Shown piece by piece: positions 1-11,083 of a stretch of 64,000 nucleotides of DNA. The first letter of the stretch is position 1. Each line of letters opens with the position of its first letter. A model generated the notes under the pieces. The model was not told where the DNA came from. It did no database searches and worked only from the letters and a program-made list of their open reading frames with translations. A program made the translations under genes and the position numbers. The stretch comes from Margaritispora aquatica. Taxonomy: Eukaryota > Ascomycota > Leotiomycetes > Helotiales > Discinellaceae. Where the stretch lies: contig VJWN01000007.1 of the NCBI GenBank assembly GCA_007644065.1, positions 2,014,167 through 2,078,166 on the forward strand, given 5' to 3'.

Positions 1-3000
1 CTGCAAGAGGGATGAAGTATCATCATCCTGCCTGCGAGGGACAACATGGGGATACGATGCCGTCGTAGTCGGAGATGCAAGATCTCCATGTGGCCTTTCA
101 GGATCAAAGCGATATGATTTTGATTTCGCATCCCAAATTGCACGTGCTTGAGGGTCCATATAGACACGAGTCTCGTCATCGTGCGAATATGGCGGATGCT
201 CCAGAGCCTTGAAGATGGTGTTTGACATGATGGCCTTAGCGAATGACTGATTAGCCGAAATCTTCCGCTTAGTCACTTTGTCAACATAAATGTCGAAGTC
301 TTCCTTGTCGAGAGTTGCAAAGAGGTACTTAGGGGCAATTCCAACCATTTGGCCACCCTTCTGGCCAAAACCAAAGGAGGTCACCATGAAAGCTTTGACA
401 TCCTCAACAGGAATCGACTCTGTTGGAAAGAGAACATGGCTGAACTTCTCAAGTTTTGGATCAATGTTGTCACAGTTGAAGTTGCCAGGGACAATATTGG
501 TGTTCAGAACTTGTAGGCATCCATTAAGCACTAAAGACAATGTTAGTAAATTGAAATCGTAAAGCTAACGCTGGATATATGCATGCTCAATGATGTTGGG
601 GTGATATGAATTTTGATGGAAGAGGAAAACTTACTCCATGCTGCGGCTGGTGCTTTTGGATGGCCAGTGACCGATTTCTGACAAATAGCCAGGAGAGGGG
701 ATCCTTTACGACCAAGTTGCATCATTTGCGTGTTGATCACATCTGGTTCATTGATGTCATTGGCTTTCGTCGAAGTTCCGTGTAAGGAAGCAATTCCAAT
801 ATCATCAATGGTGAGACCAAAGACCGCTAATGAGGCACGTAAGGGTGAGATTGTTGGAAGTTGCTCGCGGAATGCATTTCCCCATTGGCGACGGACGGCA
901 TTAATTCGGTAGAGAAGCGTGGCATCAGCGACAGAATCTACAAGATGGGATTTGCCCGAGAATCGGTCTGAGGAGAACTTCTTGACTTTGAAAGAAGGTT
1001 TAACGTAATCAGACTCTGTGTCGGATGACCGTCCTGAGGAACCTGAGGAAGGTGGACTATCAGGAAGAATATCACTGGAATTGCGTGCTCCAGGGGAGGG
1101 ACTGCTTTCGAGGATTTGAGCGATTTGGGATTGCATCTGTTTCCGGCGATAGTCTAGATCAAGCAATTCAGACTCTCTTGCATCGACAGATTCTCGAGCA
1201 AATGCTGAATAGAAGGTTAGCAGCCGTAGTACAAAGGAAGTCAAGAGGACAGAGAAGGGGAGGGAGCCACGAACTGAGAACGCCTTTTCCGGGTGCCGGT
1301 ATAGATCGGCCGATCTTGTCTGCTGCCATAGTCGATCCTCCAACAATTGCGTAGACAGGAAGACCCATCTTTAATGCCAACTCTGCGCTGCACAAAATCT
1401 GTATTCCACAGCCGTGGGCTTCAAGAAATCCTGCTCGAGAACTTGCCATTGGTCGGGAAAACTCAGCTGGTTCTCGACCTTGTGCAAACTGCTCTGTGCA
1501 ATCCACGGTAGCCTTCATAGTAGAGAAACCATGCGAAATATCTGGCTCGAAGTAGTCAGTACCACCAACTAAGCACATCTTCGTCTTTCCTGCCAGAATC
1601 GATTCGACACCATTGTCAATGGATTCCAAGCTAGTTGCACAAGCTCCAACTGGAGTTTTGATGGGACCAGAGCTTCCCAGAAGAAGCATGTTGACCCAAG
1701 CGGCTGGAGTATTCAAAAATGTTTCCTGCAGTAAATCTCCCTGCACTTGTTTGTCGAGATGAACATCACGATAGAGTTCCCTTGCTTTTGAGGAACCTCC
1801 CACACCTGTCCCAATGAAGTTACCCATTTCGGAAAGATGTAGGTATTGAAATGCCTCCGTAGCATCTTCAATACCAGCACTGTACAAGGCTTCCGCAACG
1901 CAACAGATAGTAAACAATGTGACGGGGTCTACTTGTCTGATGATGTCTTCGGGAACTCCGTATGTCGCAGCATTCCATCCAGTAGGAATGAGTCCCCCAA
2001 CAAGACTGTACGAGAAGGGAACAGTTTTTGCGACCATGATGCGGGCACCAACCTTGAGCTGGACTCGGAACATATCACTCTCATCAACTTGATGTGTGAC
2101 GACATTCATGCCATGCTTCAGAGCAAGTGCCTCAGCAGTAGCACGTGTCGCTTCGAACTCTGGTAGGTCTTCCTCGATCGCAATCTCTTGGAGATACTCC
2201 TTTTTGAGTGGATCGTATCCGGCAATCAAATCTGGCTCTATGAGCCTGATACCGGCATGGCCTAGGATATATTCACGAAACTTGGGAGCAACTTCATCAT
2301 CACGGAGGGGTTCTGCAGTTTTTGCATCAACCCACCCAGTGTAGTGACGGTTCGAAAGCTGGCCGTCAAAGTTCTTAATGAGTCCCATCATCCAGGCCAT
2401 CTCGATGTAACCAGCTTGTGTAAGCTCATGTTTGCTCTCCATCTGCCACCTGGTTCTAGAATTTCCCCACGGGCCAAGCTCCGAAAATCCAACTACAACG
2501 ACAGTGCCAGTAAGATCAACCATTCCATTAAGATGCTTCAATGGCTCCAGATCTCTATCGTACTCTGGAAGCTTTGGAAACTCAATCTCATGTGAAGTTC
2601 TAAAGTTCTTAGTGGACTGTGATGGAGTATCCTTCTTCTTCTTTGGGATGATTCCCTCATTGATGGTTGAATTCTCCAGGATGTCCTCATCGTGGATAGC
2701 TTTCTGTATTTCGGCATCAAGGCGATTCTTTAGCCTGGCCTCAGCCATAATCGTGTTCAAGCCTGGGAAAGACTTCAGGCCACCGCTGAAGTCTGCAATG
2801 ACAGCCTCGCTTTCATAATGCCTGGTGATGGCCGGTGTGAGAAGAATTAGTATCAGTAACGCCATTTCCTCCTGCAAAAAGGTCAAGGATCCATGAGCTT
2901 CAATGGTCTCGGCTAGAACATCATTTGCTTCCATCAGAGCTGTTCCTCTTGTCCATCCAATCACAACACCGCAAATGGTGACCTGGTCACCCCAGTTCTC

Positions 3001-5400
3001 AGATGAAAATCGGTTGACCAGACTTTCCAAGCCAAGTTTAGATTCACCATAAAGGCCATCGCCACCAAATGTTCCATGGTTTGGCGAGAATGGTAATAGC
3101 ACTTGAGTGGGTCGACAATCGAATCCTCGTGCCCTCTTGGCCTGAATGACACTGCCAACAAGTCGCATCACATTCACCAACATCAACCGTAAGGCCAGCT
3201 CAGATTGGGACCCTATCTCATCAACTTCCATACCCTTTTGGGATATCGCTGCAAATGGGATAACAACATCAACATTTCTTCCGAGCCCGGAGTCACTGTA
3301 GATGTACTCAATGAGACTTTGACAATCTTGAGAACTTCCCTGATTGAAAGGTAGCACAAAAAGTTCGGAGCCACGAGCTCCAGATTCGGCGTAGATCGTG
3401 CGGAAAAACTTTTGTGCTTTCGAGATTGATCGACTTGTTGTTACGATGACTGTTGCCCCACCCATGAGCAAGCTTCGGATCAGTTCAGCGCCGATGGAGC
3501 CTGGACCTGCTCCAGTAATCAGAATGACCTTCTTGCTGAAAGATAATCCATCTCGTAACCCTGTTGAGAGCTCGCTAAAGAATGATTCAGTGAGACGAGA
3601 GTCGAGTGCCCACTGTCCGTCACGGCGGGTGTTTAGATTTGTGAATTGATTCTTGTTTCCACGTCTCAGAAGAGACACAAATGCTTCTGGACTAGACTCA
3701 GTGAATCGAGGTACTTCAATACACTTGATTGAGCCATCGTTACCAATGTGCCTCGTAGGTTTCGTCATGGAGATTGGAAAGCAAGCTTTGGGCGACTGAT
3801 TGAGGTTTGCCGAAATCAATTTGATCAATCGCTGACCAACTTTGAAAAATTGAGGCTGTGTATGGAAACGATTCTTTGGTCCATACATCAAACTCTCGAT
3901 GAGTTCGATTACCTGAACGGTTGATTTGTTCGCAATTTGTTGGAGCTTGAGAGTTTTAGCATCGTTTAACGAACGTCTTCCAGAAGACATCTCGGTAAAA
4001 AGTTTATAGATCTCTATGCGTGCTTGATTCCAGCTGAAGTTGAAGTGTCTAAGTTGCTTGGCGTTGAAGGACGGCTGGATTCCGAGCTCGACCTGTGTGC
4101 CAAATTCTGAAGACCAGAGATCTAGCCTACTTTGCAAAGTATCGTGTGCTTTCTCGGAGTCCAGAAGCTTGGCTTGATTGGAATCGCCTAATCCCAAGTA
4201 CGTTGCTAATGTCTTGTGTTGCATTCTGGCCAAGAGCTGTTGATCAGCTGACAGTTTCGCTAAAGCGGATGGATCCATGGAAAGGCTGGTCTGCTCTTGT
4301 TGAGAGGATCTCTGAGATGCCTTTTGCAAAACAATCCCACTCGCTTCTGCATAAGCTGCTGATGCAAGATCGAGCATCTCCTTTGCTGCAGCGACAGATA
4401 CTAGCCGGTTATTACCACTGGCCACACACTGTGCCATTGCAAAAAGAATAACAGAAGCTTGACGAGAAACACCAAGGCCCCAAGTCGCCTTGAGATGTTC
4501 TCGAATTGCGTTCAAATTGAATTTTGCTGGCATAACAGCCGAGATGAACCGGGCAACAAGAGTCGAAGATGTCTTGCCAAGCTGCCCATGGCACTGTGAC
4601 TCGAGCTCTTCCCCCAGCTTAGCTAGCGACTTATCTTCGGCGCCGTCTGGTGGAGTTCCAAATTCCACAGACAGATCTCCGATTAACTCGTTTTGTAAGG
4701 CAGATTTCCCTAGATCAAGTTAACCATGCTCCGTTGTTACCCTGTGTTAGACTTACCTGATGACAGCTCTTTGATAGACTTCTCTGGTGAGATGCTCTGA
4801 ATAGGCTTTCTCAACTTGTAGGCAACTAATGCTCGAATGATCTCCAAGGCGGGTATTGGTACATCGGCTATACTGGAAGCTGCAATATTGACGGCTGCAG
4901 GCGCTGCAACCTGAGAAGGCACTTGCTCCATCTTTTGCGCCGGTGGTGTCTGTTCCTCCTCAACTATGTCTGATGACTCGATTTTCTCCGCATACTCGTA
5001 CTGGATCTCCTTAACATCCCGCGTGCAGGCGAGAAACACTCGCTGCAAGTCTTTGACGGCATCTGAGTTCTGATAGTGACTGTCTCGCGTTCGTTTGCTC
5101 ATGTTCGCAAGGATAGAAGAGGGGCCCAGTTCGACAAATCGCGAAATGGCGTCATCCTGGGAGAAGAGAGTGTCTTGCGTCTGTATCCTATGTATGTCAT
5201 TAGTTGTTGGTCCCTTCAACATGAAGTTTGGAAACCCCATCTTACCATTGCACTGGAAATGCAAATTGATGCCTACCAGCTGTTAGCCATGTTCCGTTGA
5301 TAGGTATCAAGATTGTGTGTACTTACGCCAGTAGTTCAATGAGTAAATGATAAGCAAGCCTCCTCTGCTCAAACGACTCATGGCTCGCCAGTAGCGTCAT
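1..5400 (-). CDS. Fatty acid synthase alpha subunit, 3' end off the window
   Basis: This is the alpha subunit of a fungal type I fatty acid synthase, a cytosolic complex with a beta subunit that makes acyl-CoA. Exons read from the minus strand are 5400-5327, 5272-5246, 5187-4757, 4709-1275, 1204-635 and 530-1 and beyond; the phases agree across all five introns. The 1689 visible residues show an MPT remnant (FVELGPSS), an ACP with the GKS serine used by fungal FAS, a ketoreductase ([10 protein letters not shown]), and a ketosynthase with cysteine in GACATS and histidines in LHGTST and VTGHPK. The C-terminal phosphopantetheinyl transferase domain would lie left of base 1. The start ATG at 5400 gives the usual LLIELLAHQF opening. 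The catalytic residues seen are intact. Its place beside a PKS suggests a dedicated starter-unit FAS rather than the primary FAS; that is inference. Confidence 0.95.
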
Positions 5401-5979
5401 GATGGAAGTTGCTTGCGTGGTGATAATGTAATGGGTTACAAGCGACTACCAGAACTTTGAATCTAGGTCAAGGCAACTAGTGAACTTGAACAACATCAGA
5501 ATTATCTCGAATATCGCGAAGCGGTTGCAATATTGTTTCCTGATAATAAGACTTTTGGAGTTTCTCAACCAAGGTATGTATTCAAGGTACCCAGGCCATG
5601 ATAGGTATGAGGATTCCTAAACATGTGACTTTGGGCTGACAGTCCCCGGTGGCCACAAAAGGAAATAGTCATCTCGCTTTCCGGACCATTTCACCTCCAT
5701 CGCAGTCCGGGATAAGAATTTGAGATAATGTGCTATATTTGGTGTACTCACCAAAGAAGTTAGAGGATCATACAAGTGAAGTAGATGATAAGCAATGAAA
5801 TGAAACCGGGTTATGAGGATTGGCTTGTGAGGCAAATGTGCGAGAAAGATATCATGACCACGAAACGACAACGACTTTGAAACAACACCGCTTTTAAGAT
5901 CTTGTGCCTTTCTTACAAAAATTTGAGCAATAGCTGTTGCTTCTCATTCTTCTCTCATCTTTCGGGGTAGTCTTTCATC
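5401..5979. promoter_or_regulatory. Divergent promoter of FAS alpha and FSH1 hydrolase
   Basis: This 579-base region separates two divergently transcribed start codons and so should carry the promoters of both genes. It contains a perfect inverted repeat, CCGGAC at 5681-5686 and GTCCGG at 5705-5710, with an 18-base spacer. Pyrimidine-rich stretches precede both starts. I see no reading frame with family resemblance in it. Confidence 0.6.
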
Positions 5980-6948
5980 ATGAGGTTTCTCTGTCTCCAT
6001 GGTATGGGAACGAGTGCTGCCATATTCGACGCACAGACAGGTAAGATAAACTCCACCTTTTCAAAGAGCCTTGGAAAACCGTAAAAGAAAAACAGAAGAG
6101 AAAGCAATATTTCAAGTACGATCAGCACTAATTCACATATAGCTCCTTTCCGCTCAAAGCTTGATAATCGCTTTCAATTCGATTTTGTCGACGGACCACA
6201 CGAGTCACCTCCAGCTTTTGGCGTTGATGTGTTTTTCCCGCCACCAAACTATACATTCTGGCAATCGATCGACCCTGGAGATATCGCCGACACTCACAAC
6301 TGGCTGCGCGCATTGATCGATCGAAAAGGAGAATACGATGCCATCCTCTGCTTCTCTCAGGGTTGCGCGGTCATCGCATCCTTGATCATCCAGCACAATA
6401 ATGAACATCCCGAAGAACCTTTACCTTTCAAGGGTGTCATATTCATATGTGGGGGTATGCCTCTTCAAGTCCTCGACAACCTTGGTCTGCCAGTTTCGAC
6501 CGCAGCCTGGGATATCAACATCAAGTCAGGACGGGATCTGCAAGAGAAGGCAGGAGCTGCTGGAGCAGGTATCGCAGAGATGTTGCGGGCAACGACTGCT
6601 GAACGACGTGAAATGCGTGGGCTTTGGGACGACACCGCAGATCTCGTGCATCAAAAAGGTGCTTCGGATCCAAGGCAATTGCCTGTCCATGATAGAACCA
6701 ATGTCTATGGTTTAGATTTCACTAGGTTCCCGGAAGGCTTGATGATAGATCTCCCAACGGTCCACATCTATGGTGTGAAGGATCCTAGATATTGCTCGGG
6801 TGTTCAATTGGCACACTTTTGTAATGCTGAGAAGCGCATGGTGTACGATCATGGTGGAGGGCATGAGATACCACGAACAACAACGGTGTCTCAGACAATC
6901 GCAGAAGCAGTCGAGTGGTTAGAAGGCATGGTGAATAATGGTAGATAA
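5980..6948 (+). CDS. FSH1-family serine hydrolase (possible polyketide thioesterase)
   Basis: A 288-residue alpha/beta hydrolase of the FSH1 (DUF341) family, exons 5980-6040 and 6143-6948. The opening MRFLCLHGMG is the family's oxyanion strand. The catalytic triad can be read as Ser92 in CFSQGC, Asp234 in GVKDPR and His261 in GGGHEI. No signal peptide is seen, so it is probably cytosolic. Family members beside polyketide synthases include LovG, which releases a polyketide from its synthase. Here it lies head to head with the FAS alpha gene and on the same strand as the transporter and PKS. A role in product release, editing of stalled acyl chains or hydrolysis of a pathway ester is inferred from position; the substrate cannot be read from sequence. 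Confidence 0.9.
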
Positions 6949-7557
6949 TTTAGTCGCAATGAACGCTTCATGGTAGAACAGAGCTTGAAACGACGTCTGA
7001 GCTCGGGACTACACAATTCCATTCCGGCTGATATCACGTGAAATATCGGATCATCCGAAGTTCTTCTAGAATATCTTTTAACATCAATTAAATTCATTTT
7101 ATGTTTGATCGTGTAACCTCGTCTCATAAAACCTTATATTCGATGAATTCTCTTAATTGTAGGTATCTGGATCGAACGTTCACATGACACTGCGTTCTCC
7201 CCTTGTTGTGTCGCTTAACTTACTTCGCTCTAGGATTGGCCAGGAATTGAGTCTTCATGCAGGTCCGGAGTCCGTAATGGGGCATCCTATTTACACGCAG
7301 ATCAGTGGTGATTTGCATGTAAACTAAAACGCTCCGAGCGGCACTTGCTTCATTTTATCGAGATCGTACCATTCCTTAGCTGCGTTGAATTGTGTGTAAA
7401 GTTGCAATTTCAGTTGCAACTAGATCGAACTCTTCACCTATCTTCTAATCACTCCTTAGCCCCGACAACTCGACATATATGCTCGCACTTCAGTCGGCTT
7501 AGTAGAGAATTAGCTTGCCGTTGTCACGACTCCAGCCGTAGTGCTTTTCCTTTCGCT
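6949..7557 (+). promoter_or_regulatory. Intergenic region and presumed MFS promoter
   Basis: This stretch of 609 bases holds the hydrolase 3' end and the presumed promoter of the MFS gene. At 7264-7274 it carries TCCGGAGTCCG, which contains an inverted CGG-N3-CCG of the zinc-cluster type. No other gene is visible. Confidence 0.4.
7264..7274. promoter_or_regulatory. Candidate zinc-cluster factor site CGG-N3-CCG
   Basis: The palindromic core CGGAGTCCG lies 284 bases upstream of the MFS start. An almost identical 11-mer, differing only at the palindrome centre, occurs at 10428-10438 upstream of the PKS. Zn2Cys6 dimers often bind inverted CGG half-sites; the assignment here rests only on recurrence and position. 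Confidence 0.3.
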
Positions 7558-9802
7558 ATGAGCACCACAACTTCCCTTGGGTCGAAGGAGATTTTGCATT
7601 CTCAAGACGAAATTTCCGAAACCAAGATAAGCAGCAGTCTTGATACAGCGCTTCCAACAGGTGATGCTCCAGTCGAACCGGTCCAGGAGAAGGTCGAAGA
7701 GGGCCACGAGAACTACCTCGAGCTGGGGTTTCGACTTGTTATGATCATTGTTGGTTTGATGTGTGGTGTCTTCTGTGTTGCCCTTGATAATACTGCAAGT
7801 GTTTCTCTCAAATATTTGATACAATTGACTTGCTAATGCCGTACAGATTATTGCTGTCGCAATTCCGCAGATCACAGATGACTTTCATAATTTGACCGAT
7901 GTTGGATGGTATGGCTCCGCCTACCTTTTGACCAGTTGTGGTAAGTGATGACGCCGACTACTTTTCCAAACAGTTTTAACCCAACATTAAAGCTTTTCAA
8001 CTCCCCTTCGGAAAAGTCTACTCGATATCCAGCGTCAAGTGGACTTTTCTCGCAGCTTTGGGAATATTCGAGATTGGATCTTTAATTTGTGCTGTTGCAC
8101 CAAGCTCCACTGTGCTCATTGTCGGCCGTGCCATTGCAGGTCTCGGTAGTGCTGGTATCTTTACAGGAGGGCTTTTGACACTAGCCCACACTGTGCCACT
8201 GGAGAAGCGGCCAATATATTTCGGATTGATTGGAGGTGTTTATGGAGTTGCCTCCGTCTGTGGACCTCTGGTAAGTCACTACCCGTGTCATCTTGAACCT
8301 AGCTTACTGTTCTTTTTCAGCTCGGTGGTGTCTTCACGGACAAACTAACATGGAGATGGTGTTTTTATATCAACTTGCCATTTGGCGCTGTAACAACAGT
8401 GCTCGTGCTGTTTTTCTTGAAACTCGAACCAATAGCCAGAGGTCCAAAGGTGTCTCTCAAGACTACATTCCTGAGACTTGATCCACTAGGCAATCTCCTT
8501 TTCGTTCCTTCCATTGTCTGCCTTCTTCTGGCTCTTCAATGGGGAGGCGTGACCTATGCATGGTCTAATGGACGTATCATTGGACTCTTCATTGTTTTCG
8601 GCGTCGCTGTCATTGCTTGGGGAGTCCTACAAGTCAAGCTTGGTGAGGATGCGACTGTTCCAGCACGAATTGCTTCTCAACGATCAATCGCTTTTGCCTC
8701 GCTCTTCGGTCTCTGCATTGGAGGTTCCTTCTTCATTTACATTTATTTCATCCCAATTTGGGTAAGTGACTCTCTGATAGATGAGCACAAGAGCATCTCG
8801 TTAATGAAGTTGATAGTTCCAAGCTATTCGAGGAACCAGTGCTGTTGGCGCAGGAATTGATTCCCTACCACTTATTCTTGCAGAAATCGTTGCAATTGTT
8901 GTATCTGGTGGCCTGGTAGCAAATTTCGGATATTACTCGCCATTTTTTATTGCCAGTAGCGTTGTGATGAGCATCGGAGCTGGTCTCATGACTCTCTTCA
9001 CAGTTGACATATCTGTGGGACGCTGGGTTGGCTTTCAATTCCTTTATGGCCTCGGTGTTGGATTTGGATTTCAACAGGGTGGTGTTGCTGCGCAAACAGT
9101 CCTCAAGTTTGCTGATGTCTCCATCGGAACTGCAGTTGTGTAAGCACTTTTATTTTCCGTGTCCAACCATAAGGCATCATGAGAAGCGTCATGAGACAAA
9201 CTTGTGTTTCCACAAGTCGGTCATCTCATGAACATGGTCTCATTCGTCAAATCTCTTTTGTTGAAGTACGCTAACTTTCTTGTAGCCTATTCTTCCAGAT
9301 CCTGGGTGGCGCAATTTTCGTTTCTGTTGCCCAAAACCTGTTCACCAACAGCTTGGTAACAAATATTCTTGCGCTAGGAATCCCTGGCCTTGATCCTGTC
9401 ATCATTGTTCACGCTGGTGAGTGACCTCCACTATTTCTTGTTGTTTGTCAAACAACCTCATCAAAGGGAGTCTGAAACGTTTACGAAGAAAATTCACATA
9501 AGATTTTTCTTGACGTCAAGCCCTTAGAATGTTCCTGTGGACTCAAACTTTTACACCTTTTATAACACAGAATATACTAATTTGTCGTAACAGGCGCCAC
9601 AAATCTTCGTTCCGTTGTACCTGAAGCTGCACTTCCCGCTGTTCTCCTAGCCTACAACACCGCTATTCTCAAGACATTCCAGCTTGGACTAATCCTCAGT
9701 TGCATCAGTATCATTGGAGCCGTGGGTATTGAGTGGAAGAGTGTCAAGAAGTCAGCGGAGAAGAAGGTGGACGTTGAAGAGACTGCCCAAGTTCAAGTAT
9801 GA
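7558..9802 (+). CDS. MFS multidrug/metabolite exporter, DHA14 type
   Basis: A 570-residue major facilitator transporter, predicted in the plasma membrane with about 14 helices, proton-driven and probably exporting the cluster product. Exons are 7558-7794, 7847-7940, 7993-8270, 8321-8761, 8817-9139, 9286-9416 and 9594-9802, all in phase. An acidic hydrophilic N-terminal tail of about 55 residues precedes helix 1. Family motifs include LDNTII at the end of helix 1, the GRAIAGLG region and the antiporter-like GPLLGGVF segment. The first intron appears to use a GC donor (GCAAGT at 7795), because this choice restores the conserved LDNTIIAVAIP. A GT donor six bases later would insert two residues. 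Its place between hydrolase and PKS fits self-protection or secretion. Confidence 0.92.
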
Positions 9803-10197
9803 GAGCAGAAATGAAAACGACCATTTTGCAACACAGAGCAGGGCGATAGGTTTTCTTTTGTACTTTGACCAAACCACACATTTTCCTTGATACAGTATGG
9901 GCTTTTCTAGGTGGAAAATTATGTAGATATAAAACATTGGCGGCATTATGCCCGAAGCATGTCAATTATACCTTTTGCACATGTAACTCAGCCTACCAAC
10001 CCCGGTGTTTTTTGTCGTCTCTGCAAGCTACTATATCGAAGCTGCGTTAGGATTAGTGTGTGGCGTATATTTCCAACATCCTCTTAACTAATCATGTGAG
10101 TAGCAAGTATATGTGAATATGAAGCTAGGGTCAACACGTTACATACGCACAACACCATCGTCAATTCTCAACGCCGGTGTCTAGGGTATAGAAGGAA

Positions 10198-10497
10198 ATG
10201 GCATCCGATACAAGCTGCAAGCGAAATTTGATTGTATTTAATGATGAAGATCTCCTTCCTGACCGTCTAACTAGTGCCCTTTTTCAATACATGATGAGTA
10301 CACAAAAAGCGTGTGCAATTGAAGGTTTCATACTAACAATACTCGAGCTACGAAACAATGTGGGTAGAGAGTACATTATCTGTGAAATCTGCCTCAAATG
10401 GTCTGAGCGGGAACATTTTCATGGCAATCCGGACTCCGAAGTAGGAAGCGATCCAGAATCCCTGTATGGTCCCGGTCCAAATATCCCGATGTCGTAA
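10198..10497 (+). CDS. Doubtful 99-residue reading frame, unknown
   Basis: An ATG-started frame of 99 residues lies between exporter and PKS. It has no signal peptide or membrane segment, and I recognise no family. One CxxC pair occurs (ICEICLKW). Its composition is compatible with a coding remnant or with chance, and the candidate zinc-cluster site at 10428 falls inside it. No introns or extension could be placed. I give it low confidence as a gene. Confidence 0.2.
   Translation: MASDTSCKRNLIVFNDEDLLPDRLTSALFQYMMSTQKACAIEGFILTILELRNNVGREYIICEICLKWSEREHFHGNPDSEVGSDPESLYGPGPNIPMS
10428..10438. promoter_or_regulatory. Candidate zinc-cluster factor site CGG-N3-CCG
   Basis: TCCGGACTCCG contains the palindrome CGGACTCCG and lies 646 bases upstream of the PKS start. 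It matches the exporter-upstream copy at every base except the palindrome centre. No binding factor is encoded in the visible part of the cluster. Confidence 0.3.
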
Positions 10498-11083
10498 GCT
10501 GAGCATGACAGATTGGAGGAGATTACCCTAAACGTTCGGATCTGACAAGAACTAGCCAAGCAATGAAGCTTACTGTCCTGTCAAGGATAGCTACTTACTG
10601 TTTTCGTCCACAATGTCTTCAGTAAGCGAGAAAGTAAGCGGAAGGGATGAACTCCACACCCAGTTGAATGGGCGCAGTGCATGCCAAAACATTTACGACG
10701 CCGAGCGAAAATAGAGCGGCGCCGGGTTCCTCATTGAATGTGCAGGTACTCTTTTGCTTGGTGAGAAAGCTAAGGGATATTCGTATGACACAAAGGATGT
10801 TTATTAAGTAGATATCTTCAGCCCCTCACTGCTATCTTGTCATCTCCATCTCCATTCTCACCTTCCTCTTCATCTCCATCTCAGTTCGATTTCTAGTGCT
10901 TGTGGTCGAAACTCCTAACAGCTGTTGCATATATTAAACGCTCTTCTCTCCGCAACAGATATATCCATCCTCACATCCAGATTCGCTACTTGACCCTTGC
11001 GACGCTGGCACTTCGCAATCACATACACTCAATTTCGACCTTCACATCACTACTACACCACACTAAGCAAGAAAACCGATAAA

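Larger units (their letters stand above)
9803..11083 (+). promoter_or_regulatory. PKS upstream region
   Basis: These 1281 bases separate the MFS stop from the PKS start. They contain the second CGG-N3-CCG site (10428-10438), a 10-bp palindrome AACAGCTGTT (10917-10926), a TATATTAA-like element near 10930 and a pyrimidine-rich tract with repeated CATCTCCATCT (about 10843-10881), as is common upstream of fungal transcription starts. One weak 99-codon reading frame is listed separately. Confidence 0.4.

Noticed and set aside
1168..1346. Frameshift between two overlapping frames in FAS alpha
   Set aside because: A 70-nt GT-AG intron (1274-1205 on the minus strand) with a GCTAAC branch point joins the frames as GKGVLTFARE.
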